In this document: positions 26,743 through 35,078 of the stretch, in pieces
Layout: the number at the start of each line of letters is the position of its first letter
Numbering within the stretch: the first letter of the stretch is position 1
Assembly (NCBI GenBank): GCA_013530545.1
Contig: SPVA01000112.1
Location: 1 to 43,929 of the forward strand
Direction of reading: 5' to 3'
Source: Acinetobacter lwoffii
GTDB lineage: Bacteria; Pseudomonadota; Gammaproteobacteria; Pseudomonadales; Moraxellaceae
DNA: 43,929 bases
Program-made: the position numbers and the translations under genes
The notes under the pieces: model-generated
What the model was told of the DNA's origin: nothing
Seen by the model: the letters and a program-made list of their open reading frames with translations, nothing else
Database searches by the model: none

Positions 26743-28083
26743 TTAGCCAATCTGGATTTCTGCAGGCGGATGTTTGATACGACTCTTTTTTGGAGTCGCA
26801 ATAAAATAAGCAAGTGTCAGTGGCCCTAGACGACCTGCGAACATTAACAACATCAGAATGATCAAACTGGCCGGTTGTAAGTCTTCAGTGACACCTCGGG
26901 ACAAACCGACGGTACAAGCTGCAGACACAGCTTCAAACAACAGATCCAGAAAATCCTGCTCAGGTTCCAGAATTAATAAGCTCATAAAACCCATCATGAT
27001 CAGCGCTGCAGTAATACACAAAACGGCCAAGGCTTTAAAGGTGGTTTTTTCAGGAATAGAGTGATTAAACAGCCGGATTTCATCTTCGCGTCTTAAAAAA
27101 CTGATTACGCTGATCACCACAATAATAAAGGTACCGACTTTAATGCCGCCCGCCGTACTTAAGGAACCTCCACCAATAAACATCAGAAATATGGTAACTA
27201 AAGTGGATGCATCACTCATTTGTTCCATCGGCAAGCTATTAAAACCCGAAGAGCGGGGAACGGTGGCATGGAACCAGGCATTCACGGCCTGATCGCCTAA
27301 ACTCATCAGGCCCAAAGTTTGCGGATTGGAAGCCTCTAATAGCCAAAGTACGATAAAAGCACTGAGGTTCAGACCCAGAATCGTTGAGAGGATTAGCTTG
27401 CTGTTGGTACTCAACTTACGCCAGCGTTTATGTTCTTTGACATCCATTAGCACCAGAAAACCGATACCACCAATGATATAGAGCATACTGATGGTAAAGG
27501 TAATCAGATACTGCCCTGAAAAGCTCATCAAGCTGTTTGGAAAAAGCGAAAATCCACCATTATTAAAAGCTGAGACGCTATAAAAGGCCGCATAAAATAG
27601 TGCATCGCTAAACTGATATTCTTTGAGCCAGGACAAGGTCAGAATCAGTGTGCCGATCGCTTCAAAAAACAGGGAATATAAAAACACGGCTTTAATGGTA
27701 AAACTGACTTTCTTCAGACTGGTTTGTCCGATCGATTCCTGTGCCATGACTTGTTGTTTTAGCCCCAGTTGCGGTGCCAGACTCATCACTGCCAGAATGG
27801 CAAAGGTCATAAAACCCAAGCCACCGCATTGCAACAAAAACATAATCACGATTTGGCCGAATACGGTATAGGCATCACCGATATTTACCACCGATAGCCC
27901 GGTAATGGTCACAGCAGAAGTTGCTGTAAAAATCGCGTCTAGCCAGCTGATTTCTCCATGATGGGCGATAGGCAGCATCAGAAGTAATGAGCCGATCAGA
28001 ATTAATCCGAGAAAACCCAAAGCCAGTAAGCTCGGAGGACTGAGGTTAATCGTCCTGTGTTGCTTTAAATCAGAACTTTTCAT
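26743..28083 (-). CDS. ktrB: KtrB-type potassium uptake channel subunit (TrkH family)
   Basis: A 446-residue polytopic membrane protein with four repeated M1-pore-M2 units. The four selectivity segments are recognisable: TITGLSVVN (P1), FNNGGFSL (P2), SSGFNSLP (P3) and CTVGLSRG (P4), each with the key Gly. The length and partner fit KtrB (about 450) rather than TrkH (about 480). It overlaps the upstream ktrA by 4 nt, so both are made together. KtrB moves K+ (often with Na+) into the cytoplasm under control of KtrA. Confidence 0.9.
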   Translation of the reverse strand: MKSSDLKQHRTINLSPPSLLALGFLGLILIGSLLLMLPIAHHGEISWLDAIFTATSAVTITGLSVVNIGDAYTVFGQIVIMFLLQCGGLGFMTFAILAVMSLAPQLGLKQQVMAQESIGQTSLKKVSFTIKAVFLYSLFFEAIGTLILTLSWLKEYQFSDALFYAAFYSVSAFNNGGFSLFPNSLMSFSGQYLITFTISMLYIIGGIGFLVLMDVKEHKRWRKLSTNSKLILSTILGLNLSAFIVLWLLEASNPQTLGLMSLGDQAVNAWFHATVPRSSGFNSLPMEQMSDASTLVTIFLMFIGGGSLSTAGGIKVGTFIIVVISVISFLRREDEIRLFNHSIPEKTTFKALAVLCITAALIMMGFMSLLILEPEQDFLDLLFEAVSAACTVGLSRGVTEDLQPASLIILMLLMFAGRLGPLTLAYFIATPKKSRIKHPPAEIQIG

Positions 28084-28736
28084 AGATGTTTAAAATATTT
28101 AGCAAGACGGCGCAAAGGTTCCAGCAATCCTTCAACCAGTAAAATATCGCCTTCTTGAAGAATCTGATCGGCATCTACGTGATATTGCAGTGTAGATCCG
28201 CGTTTATGTAATAAGATGGTGATTTCAGGCACATGCTTCATCAACTGATTCAACGGTGTACCATGATGATCCGCATGAATTTCAATTTTGACAATATAAT
28301 GATCATCTTCAAGCGCCATATAGCGACTGACCATCGGATAGCTTAAAGACTGGGCCACCCGAACGCCCATATCTTCTTCAGGATGAATGATTTTTTCAAC
28401 ATTGAGATGGGTCAGAATCATGTGATGAGATTTGGATTTGGCTTTCACCCAGATTTTCTTCACGCCCATATTTTTTAAGTGCAATACACACAGAATGCTG
28501 GCTTCAATATCCTCTCCAATCGCAACGACAACGGCATCACAGCGCTGAATGTTCAGCTCATCCAGTACATGTTCATCGGTTGCATCGGCAATCACGGCAT
28601 GGGTCAGTTGATCGGAAATATTTTCGACATATTTTTTATTCAGATCGATCCCGATCACTTCATGCTTCAGACTGATGAGCTGTGTGGCCACGGTGGCACC
28701 GAAACTGCCAAGCCCGATGACTGCAAATAATGCCAT
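28080..28736 (-). CDS. ktrA: KtrA-type RCK regulatory subunit of potassium uptake
   Basis: A 218-residue cytoplasmic gating protein. The N-terminal Rossmann RCK_N domain has FAVIGLGSFGATVA for nucleotide binding and EVIGIDLNKKYVENI. The second, smaller RCK_C domain follows (about 140-215). ATP/ADP or c-di-AMP binding in the family opens or closes KtrB. A single RCK unit of 218 residues distinguishes it from the double-length TrkA. First gene of the ktrAB pair, with 109 nt upstream and no clear promoter boxes. Confidence 0.9.
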   Translation of the reverse strand: MALFAVIGLGSFGATVATQLISLKHEVIGIDLNKKYVENISDQLTHAVIADATDEHVLDELNIQRCDAVVVAIGEDIEASILCVLHLKNMGVKKIWVKAKSKSHHMILTHLNVEKIIHPEEDMGVRVAQSLSYPMVSRYMALEDDHYIVKIEIHADHHGTPLNQLMKHVPEITILLHKRGSTLQYHVDADQILQEGDILLVEGLLEPLRRLAKYFKHL

Positions 28737-28845
28737 GGATTGTCCTTCGTTATCTTTATGTCATTCGTTATATCCGCTATGGTAATGAGAAGGCGATTCC
28801 TCAGCTATAGTTTTTAGGTAAAAATAGTACAAATCTTTGAAGTCT

Positions 28846-29313
28846 TTACGCTTCTTTTATCTGAAGTACAGATTGAAAATTTGGACAGTCAGACATAACC
28901 TGACGATGTGTATATAAGGTTCCATAACTGTTTTGGATGATGTATTCGAATTCATGATGATCATCCTTCATGATATTGAGTGTGGCTTGGCGTTTGAGTT
29001 GAGGATAAGTTTTTAAATTATCGATTGAGGCACAAGAAAAGCTTTTTACAGAAGCTGAAATTTTAGGATCTAATTTCACTTCTTTATAATGATCTAGAAA
29101 AATATAAACAACGAATTTGGGATATTGGTTGAGTATTTCTGAATGTGCCTCTACACCTGCAATGTTACTGAGGTTATTTGCGGTTGCATTACTGGGAATA
29201 TTTTTCATACTTGTTCGAACATGATCTTCTTCTTGATTTAATTTGTATGCTGGATAGCCGTATAAATAGACAAATAAAGTAGTGAGCAAAATAATAATAA
29301 AAGTGATATTCAT
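28846..29313 (-). CDS. Hypothetical protein with N-terminal membrane segment
   Basis: I do not recognise a family in these 155 residues. Residues 3-20 (ITFIIILLTTLFVYLYGY) are a membrane anchor or uncleaved signal. The remainder is polar and periplasmic by the positive-outside argument being weak, so orientation is open. Two cysteines, in FSCASID and SDCPNFQ, could form a disulfide. The gene is visibly more AT-rich than its neighbours and lies alone between the ktr and ilvA units, which may mark it as recently acquired or fast-evolving. Confidence 0.6.
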   Translation of the reverse strand: MNITFIIILLTTLFVYLYGYPAYKLNQEEDHVRTSMKNIPSNATANNLSNIAGVEAHSEILNQYPKFVVYIFLDHYKEVKLDPKISASVKSFSCASIDNLKTYPQLKRQATLNIMKDDHHEFEYIIQNSYGTLYTHRQVMSDCPNFQSVLQIKEA

Positions 29314-29425
29314 ATCTTAAGATTCTGTTTTTGTAATTATTTTTAATTATAACAAGATTGAAAATTAATGGATAATTGGTGTTTTCATTCATGATGTACT
29401 TTTAAATCTGCATAGAATATCATCC

Positions 29426-29455
29426 TAAAAAAAACCGCCTCGAAAGGCGGTTTAT
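29426..29455 (-). terminator. Terminator downstream of ilvA
   Basis: On the minus strand AAACCGCC-TTTCGA-GGCGGTTT is followed by T8. Strong. Confidence 0.9.
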
Positions 29456-29466
29456 GTTTGAAAGAA

Positions 29467-30974
29467 TTACTTCAAGAAACGTTGATAGCCCAGATTGTTG
29501 GTAATTTCCTGATAAGGATAGGTAATGGTTTCGAGAGTTTCGATTAAACCGTCCGGATTCTGTTGTGCATCGGTCGCTTCAAGACCTACCAGAACACGGC
29601 CTTCAGCAGCGCCGTGGTTACGGTAGTGGAACAGGGTAATGTTATGGGTTGGGCCAAGACGTTCCAGGAACATCAGTAAAGCGCCAGGACGCTCCGGGAA
29701 TTCCACGCGGAACAGGCGTTCATTTTCAATATCGGCATGACCACCGATCAGGTAACGGATATGCAGTTTGGCCACTTCATCATCAGACAGATCGTCAACG
29801 TCATACTGGAACTTTAAGGCTTCATAAATTTCCTGACGTTCTTTCTCGCCATTTTTTAGACTAATACCGACAAAGACCTGTGCAGCAGAAGCATCGCTGG
29901 CACGGTAGTTAAATTCAGTAATATTACGGCCTTGTAATGCACGGCAGAAACTCAGGAATGAACCTTTCTGTTCTGGAATGGTCACGGCAAAAATCGCTTC
30001 TTTGCGTTCACCCAATTCGGTACGTTCAGCGATATAACGTAAACGGTCGAAGTTCATGTTGGCGCCGCAGACAATCGACACCATATTTTTCCCTTCGATG
30101 CCATGTTCAGCCACGTATTTTTTAATACCTGCCAGAGCCATTGCACCAGATGGTTCTACAATGCTACGGCATTCGTCATAAGTGTCTTTAATCGCTGCAC
30201 AGACTTCACGATCGGGCCTGAATTGTCCGACTTTTGCAGACGAATCACTTCAAACGGTTTTTCACCAATTTGGGCTACCGCTGTACCATCAGCAAATAAA
30301 CCTACAGATGGAAGAATCACACGTTCATTGGCTTCTAAAGCAGCTTTTAAACAGGCAGATTCGTCATATTCCACTGGAATGACTTTAACGTGGGGTGCGA
30401 CATCACCTAGGTAGGCTGCAACACCTGCGATCAGGCCACCACCGCCAACTGCAACAAACACGTAATCGACATCGCGCCATTGACGCAGAATTTCATTGGC
30501 AATCGTACCTTGGCCAGCAATCACCAGTTCATCATCATAAGGCGGAATGAAGGTCATGCCATCTTCTTGGGCACGTTGAATCGCATATTTATTGGCAACA
30601 TCAAATGAATCACCATGCAAAACCACTTCGCCACCCAGACGTTTAACCGCTTGCACCTTGATATCCGGTGTGGTTTTAGGCATCACAATAATCGCACGAA
30701 TACCCAACTTTTTCCCTGACAGTGCCACACCTTGTGCATGGTTGCCCGCTGAAGCAGTAATAACGCCACGTTCCATTTGTGATTTCGGTAATTGACTAAT
30801 ACGGTTATAGGCACCGCGTAGCTTGAATGAAAAAACCGGTTGTAAATCTTCACGTTTAAAGCGGATATTATTATTGAGTCGTTCGCTAATTCGTGGCGCT
30901 GCTTCGAGTGGAGTTTCGATTGCAACATCGTAGACCGTTGCTTGTAAAATTTGTCGAACCAAACGAGACAGCAT
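29467..30974 (-). pseudogene. ilvA: Threonine ammonia-lyase (threonine deaminase), frameshifted
   Basis: Biosynthetic threonine deaminase converts threonine to 2-oxobutyrate, the first step to isoleucine. The 5' part, 30974 down to 30156, holds the PLP domain: PLEAAPRISERLNNN, the PLP lysine in FSFKLRGAYNR, SAGNHAQGVA and VGGGGLIAGVA. Near 30212-30240 the frame breaks. The continuing frame reads PDREVCAAIKDTYDEC, then VEPSGAMALAGIKKYV and two ACT-like regulatory domains ending at 29467. About 500 codons in all, close to the normal 514. One extra base, for example in the T4 run at 30232-30235, would restore the frame. As read, the first product stops within the catalytic domain. Sequencing error is as likely as real loss. 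Confidence 0.9.
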
Positions 30975-31078
30975 GTTAATTTTCCATCTAACAGTTTAAA
31001 ATAGGGGCTTATTGTAACAAACCACACGGCTTTGCGGTTTAAAAAAGCTGCAAAAGTCCAAAATAGTTGAGTGAAGCC

Positions 31079-31750
31079 ATGAGTCTATATGCAACCCAAG
31101 ATGAGAAAAAACAAGCAGCAGCTAAAGCCGCTTTAAAACACTTGCCAAAAGGGGGCATTTTAGGCGTAGGTACAGGCAGTACTGTAAACTTTTTAATTGA
31201 CTTATTACCTGAGCTGCAATTGGAAGCTGCGGTAGCCAGTTCAGAAGCAACTGCACAGCGCTTAAAAAAGCTCGGTATTGAAGTAGTGGATATGAACTCT
31301 GTCAGTGGTTTAGATGCCTATGTCGATGGCGCAGACGAAATTGATCGTCATATGCATATGATCAAAGGTGGCGGCGCAGCATTGACACGTGAAAAAATTG
31401 TTGCCTCTATTGCGAAAAAATTTGTGTGTATCGTGGATGATTCAAAATGGGTTGGACAATTGGGTCGTGAGTTTCCGCTTCCTGTAGAAGTGATTCCAAT
31501 GGCACGTTCTGCGGTTGCGCGTAAAATTGTATCTTTGGGTGGCGATCCTGCTTATCGTGAAGGTGTGGTAACTGACAACAGTAACGTGATTCTAGACGTG
31601 TACAACCTGAATATTCTAAATGCGCTTGAACTGGAAAAAACCTTAAACGATATTCCGGGCGTGGTGTGTAACGGGATCTTTGCGATTAATAAAGCAGATA
31701 TCGCCATTGTCGCGACGGATAACGGAATTGAAGAGCGTACTGCGGTTTAA
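31079..31750 (+). CDS. rpiA: Ribose-5-phosphate isomerase A
   Basis: A 223-residue enzyme of the pentose phosphate pathway that interconverts ribose 5-phosphate and ribulose 5-phosphate. Family motifs are [16 protein letters not shown] (phosphate loop), [25 protein letters not shown] (catalytic Asp residues) and [16 protein letters not shown] (catalytic Glu and Lys). Full length. I start at ATG 31079; an in-frame TTG at 31067 would add four residues not typical of RpiA. It is divergent from ilvA, an order also common in related genera. Confidence 0.97.
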   Translation: MSLYATQDEKKQAAAKAALKHLPKGGILGVGTGSTVNFLIDLLPELQLEAAVASSEATAQRLKKLGIEVVDMNSVSGLDAYVDGADEIDRHMHMIKGGGAALTREKIVASIAKKFVCIVDDSKWVGQLGREFPLPVEVIPMARSAVARKIVSLGGDPAYREGVVTDNSNVILDVYNLNILNALELEKTLNDIPGVVCNGIFAINKADIAIVATDNGIEERTAV

Positions 31751-31763
31751 TTAAACTTTCTAG

Positions 31764-31885
31764 AAAAAATCCCTCTAAATCTCCCTGAGCGAAGTTTTAA
31801 AACACTGCTTTAAAAACAAGTGCAAGAAGGGAGACTTTTAAAAGCCCCTCTTTGAAAAAAAGGGGTTTGGGGAGATTAAAAAAAA
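31764..31885. repeat. Small palindromic (MITE-like) repeat with imperfect terminal inverted repeats
   Basis: AATCCCTCTAAATCTCCC (31768-31785) is an imperfect inverted copy of GGGGTTTGGGGAGATT (31862-31877); most differences are transitions. Inside is a second hairpin, CCCCTCTTT-GAA-AAAAAGGGG (about 31846-31866). No coding capacity. The pattern resembles short C/T-rich intergenic repeats I associate with Acinetobacter genomes, but I cannot count copies here. Confidence 0.55.
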
Positions 31886-31890
31886 CTATA

Positions 31891-32571
31891 ATGACCTTAT
31901 CCGACCTACCCGAAATTCAAATCACCCGAAATGTCCGTTCAACACGGTTACGTTTGCGTGTCGATGCAACCCAGATTCGTCTGACAGCACCGGTTTTTTG
32001 CAGCAAAAAACAGATACAGCATTTTATTGAACAATCTGAAAGCTGGCTGATTAAAACCTGGCAATCCCAGCAGGAAAAAATCGAAAATATTGACCGGACG
32101 CTACCGAGTGAGCTGCGGTTATTCAATCTAAAAGCAGCAGTAAAAATTTCTTATCACAGCCAGAAAAACAACTTTATTTTTGATCATGAAGATCTACAGC
32201 TTTGGATCAGTGACCGACATCCTGAAGAATATTTAAAAACTTTCGTGATTGCCTATGCAAAAGAACAGCTTCCTTCATATTTAAATCTTGTCTCACAGCA
32301 ATGTCGGTTGCCTTTTAAAAACTGCAGTATTCGACAACCTAAAACCCGTTGGGGCAGTTGTTCTGCCAAGCATGACATTATGTTGAACAGCGCGCTGGTA
32401 TTATTTCCTGAAGAGGTCACGCATTATGTCGCTGTCCATGAACTGGTACACACAAAGCATTTTGATCATAGTCCACGCTTTTGGGCAGAAGTTGCTAAGC
32501 ATGATCAGCATTTCCAGCAGCATCGTATAACGCTGAAAAATACGCCGTTGCCATATTGGTGGGGTGCCTAA
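31891..32571 (+). CDS. YgjP-like M48-type metallopeptidase (DUF45)
   Basis: A 226-residue predicted zinc metallopeptidase. HELVH at 183-187 gives the two His ligands and the catalytic Glu, and HFDHSPRFW just after it supplies further family-typical His. The preceding QPKTRWGSCSAKHDIMLNS is the YgjP/DUF45 signature. The ATG at 31891 starts 6 nt beyond the palindromic repeat, whose right end (GGGGAGAT) provides the only purine-rich stretch that could act as a ribosome binding site, although it is about 15 nt away. The cellular target is unknown. Confidence 0.87.
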   Translation: MTLSDLPEIQITRNVRSTRLRLRVDATQIRLTAPVFCSKKQIQHFIEQSESWLIKTWQSQQEKIENIDRTLPSELRLFNLKAAVKISYHSQKNNFIFDHEDLQLWISDRHPEEYLKTFVIAYAKEQLPSYLNLVSQQCRLPFKNCSIRQPKTRWGSCSAKHDIMLNSALVLFPEEVTHYVAVHELVHTKHFDHSPRFWAEVAKHDQHFQQHRITLKNTPLPYWWGA

Positions 32572-32760
32572 AACCATAATTAATAAGTCCATATAACTCT
32601 ATTGAAATAGCCTAAGCAAATTAAAAGTTTCATGATCAAAATCGGACTTATCCTACTGATCAATTAAAAAACCAGCAAACCCCAGTGAAATGGTTTAGAA
32701 AACCTCAACTTCCTGTCATACTAGGCTGTATAAAGGAAACATTTATTTGAGGTAATCATC

Positions 32761-33810
32761 GTGATTTCAGTGGGTATTGTGGGTGGTACGGGTTATACAG
32801 GCGTTGAACTTTTGCGTCTTTTGCTACGACATCCAGATGTAAATGTAACAGCACTGACATCACGTACTGAAGCAGGTCGTCGTGTAGATGACATGTTCCC
32901 AAGCTTGCGCGGGCATACCAATCTTAAATTTTCTGATTTGAGTCTGGGTTTATTAAAATCATGCGATGTGGTGTTCTTTGCAACGCCGCATGGTGTCGCA
33001 ATGAAACATGCCGAAGAGCTGGTTGCTGCAAATACCAAAGTGATCGACTTGGCGGCAGATTTTCGTTTACAAGATCTTGAACAGTTTGAAAAATGGTATG
33101 GCATGCAACATGCATGTCCAGAACTGTTAAAAGATTCTGTTTATGGTTTATCTGAGCTAAATCGTGAAGAAATTAAAAAGGCCAGTGTGATCGGGAATCC
33201 GGGGTGTTATCCAACTACAGTTCAGTTGGGTCTGGCGCCAGTCTTAAAAGCGGCTGAAGCATTGGTGAAACCTGAAAGCATTATTATCGATGCCAAATCT
33301 GGTGTATCAGGTGCAGGTCGTAAAGCCAGTCTGGGCATGATTTATTCTGAAAATTCCGATAATTTTAAGGCCTATGGTGTAGCGGGTCATCGTCATCACC
33401 CTGAAATTGTCGAAGCATTGGAAAAAATTTCAGGTCAAAAAAATGTGTTTGATCATATTTTATTTGTACCGCATTTGGTGCCAATGATTCGTGGTATGTT
33501 GTCGACCATCTATATCGATTTAACTGAAGCAGGGCAAGCCGCAGATTTACAAGCGCTATATGAGCAATTCTACATTAACGAACAGTTTGTCGATGTAATG
33601 CCGGCGGGTAGCTCACCTGAAACCCGTTCAGTGCGTGGAGCGAATCAGTTACGTATTGCCTTGTATAAGCCACAGCCAACAAAACTGGTGATCTTGGTTG
33701 CACAAGACAATCTGGTAAAAGGCGCAGCAGGTCAGGCTGTGCAGAACATGAACCTGATGTTTGGTTTTGCTGAAGACGCTGGCTTAAATAATATTGGTTT
33801 ATTACCATAA
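32761..33810 (+). CDS. argC: N-acetyl-gamma-glutamyl-phosphate reductase
   Basis: A 349-residue arginine-biosynthesis enzyme that reduces N-acetylglutamyl phosphate to the semialdehyde with NADPH. The Rossmann N-terminus is [18 protein letters not shown]. The catalytic cysteine is Cys149 in [22 protein letters not shown] and [11 protein letters not shown] are further family motifs. The start is GTG at 32761 with GAGG at 32749-32752 (8-nt spacing). Another arginine gene, argF, lies 5 kb away on the other strand, but not in the same operon. Confidence 0.97.
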   Translation: MISVGIVGGTGYTGVELLRLLLRHPDVNVTALTSRTEAGRRVDDMFPSLRGHTNLKFSDLSLGLLKSCDVVFFATPHGVAMKHAEELVAANTKVIDLAADFRLQDLEQFEKWYGMQHACPELLKDSVYGLSELNREEIKKASVIGNPGCYPTTVQLGLAPVLKAAEALVKPESIIIDAKSGVSGAGRKASLGMIYSENSDNFKAYGVAGHRHHPEIVEALEKISGQKNVFDHILFVPHLVPMIRGMLSTIYIDLTEAGQAADLQALYEQFYINEQFVDVMPAGSSPETRSVRGANQLRIALYKPQPTKLVILVAQDNLVKGAAGQAVQNMNLMFGFAEDAGLNNIGLLP

Positions 33811-33887
33811 AAAACGTATTAGAACTTCACACACATTTAGATTTGGATTTAAATGTGTGTCTTGATTAAAGCAAACAAGAGATCAAA

Positions 33888-34637
33888 ATGCCGAATAACG
33901 AGTCAAATACGACGCTTCCTCAGGAACCCGGTACTAAGAAACCATTCATGAAAGGCAATACGCCCTTAGCCATTGGTGCGGCTGTATTGATCTTAAGCAG
34001 TGGCGTACTCGGATATACCGTAGGACATCGTCAGGGTTTGACTGCGGCGGGTTATGATGCGGATGCAGAGCAACTGGTCGATGTGGTACAGACTCAGAAA
34101 GCCAGTCTGGAAACACTGAACAAGACGCTGAATACTGCGGTTCAGGAGCGTGATCTGGCGGTCAGTAATGCCAATGATCTGTATCTGGCCATGACCAAGG
34201 CACGTGATGAACAGGTGCAGGCCGAAAGTGTGGGAACCATTTATCGCGAGATTTTGCGTCAGCGTGGTGGTCTAGCATTGGCGGTTCAAAACCTGTCCAT
34301 TAAACCTTTGCCGGAAAATGCCTTTGAATATCAGATTGATCTGGTGCAGGTCAGTCCAGGCAAAAGCCGTGCTTCAGGTAGTGTGGAATTGCGCCTGATT
34401 AAAGGGACTGAAATTCTGGTGGTGCCACTGGAAGATAAAAACTTTAATTTCGAAAATTATGAGCGACTCACTGGCCGCTGGACCATGCCTAAGGGCTTTA
34501 AGCCAGAATTTATTGAAGTGCGTCTTACTGGTGCCAAACCTGTGATTCGTCGTTTTAGTTGGGAACAGGGCAAAGCAGTAGAAAATCAGTCTGCCACCTT
34601 GTCAGAAATTCCGAAAACCGAAGCAAATGCAAATTAA
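33888..34637 (+). CDS. DUF6776-like single-pass membrane protein with coiled coil
   Basis: A 249-residue protein with a cytoplasmic N-tail, one transmembrane helix at about 28-46 (LAIGAAVLILSSGVLGYTVG), a periplasmic coiled coil (about 60-110) and a beta-rich C-terminal domain (about 125-225) with AFEYQIDLVQVSPGKSRASG and LTGRWTMPKGFKP. This matches a conserved gammaproteobacterial family of unknown function often found near argC. Family name is from memory of the layout. It lies 77 nt downstream of argC on the same strand. Confidence 0.7.
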   Translation: MPNNESNTTLPQEPGTKKPFMKGNTPLAIGAAVLILSSGVLGYTVGHRQGLTAAGYDADAEQLVDVVQTQKASLETLNKTLNTAVQERDLAVSNANDLYLAMTKARDEQVQAESVGTIYREILRQRGGLALAVQNLSIKPLPENAFEYQIDLVQVSPGKSRASGSVELRLIKGTEILVVPLEDKNFNFENYERLTGRWTMPKGFKPEFIEVRLTGAKPVIRRFSWEQGKAVENQSATLSEIPKTEANAN

Positions 34638-34655
34638 GTGTGAAATATAAATCTT

Positions 34656-35069
34656 ATGCCAAGCAATAAACGTCAAATGTGTTTAAGTGATATTAAAAAT
34701 TCTTTTAATGAGTCTGGAATCGTTGATTGGCATATCAGCCCACGTTTAACAAATGAACCCTCTGAAGACGGTGATTCTGACTTAGCTGTACAGACTGCAC
34801 CGCCAGAACTGAAACGTCCACCGTTGTATGCCGTTGTTTTATTAAATGACGACTATACGCCGATGGAGTTTGTAATTGAAATTTTACAACAATACTTTGC
34901 AATGAATCTTGACCAAGCTACACAAGTAATGCTAACTGTACATTATGAAGGAAAGGGTGTAGCTGGGGTTTATCCTCGAGAAATTGCGGAGACCAAAGCG
35001 AACCAAGTCAATAATTATGCTCGATCACAAGGTCATCCGTTACTTTGCCAAATAGAGCCTAAAGATTAA
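34656..35069 (+). CDS. clpS: ATP-dependent Clp protease adaptor ClpS
   Basis: A 137-residue adaptor that binds N-degron substrates (leading Leu, Phe, Tyr, Trp) and passes them to ClpA. The binding-pocket residues lie in [18 protein letters not shown] (Asn-Asp-Asp) and [19 protein letters not shown] (the His of the pocket). The protein is longer than the usual 106 residues at its N-terminus, with a roughly 50-residue polar extension before [11 protein letters not shown]; the start could be the ATG at 34677 instead of 34656. Neither has a good ribosome binding site. Directly upstream of clpA, the conserved order. Confidence 0.95.
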   Translation: MPSNKRQMCLSDIKNSFNESGIVDWHISPRLTNEPSEDGDSDLAVQTAPPELKRPPLYAVVLLNDDYTPMEFVIEILQQYFAMNLDQATQVMLTVHYEGKGVAGVYPREIAETKANQVNNYARSQGHPLLCQIEPKD

Positions 35070-35078
35070 GGGGGTTAC

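Noticed and set aside
28080..28083. 4-nt overlap of ktrA and ktrB as a frameshift
   Set aside because: It is a normal ATGA-type coupling overlap; both proteins are complete.
30103..30414. Forward-strand frames across the ilvA break
   Set aside because: They read opposite to ilvA and only exist because the region lacks stops there. No start signal.
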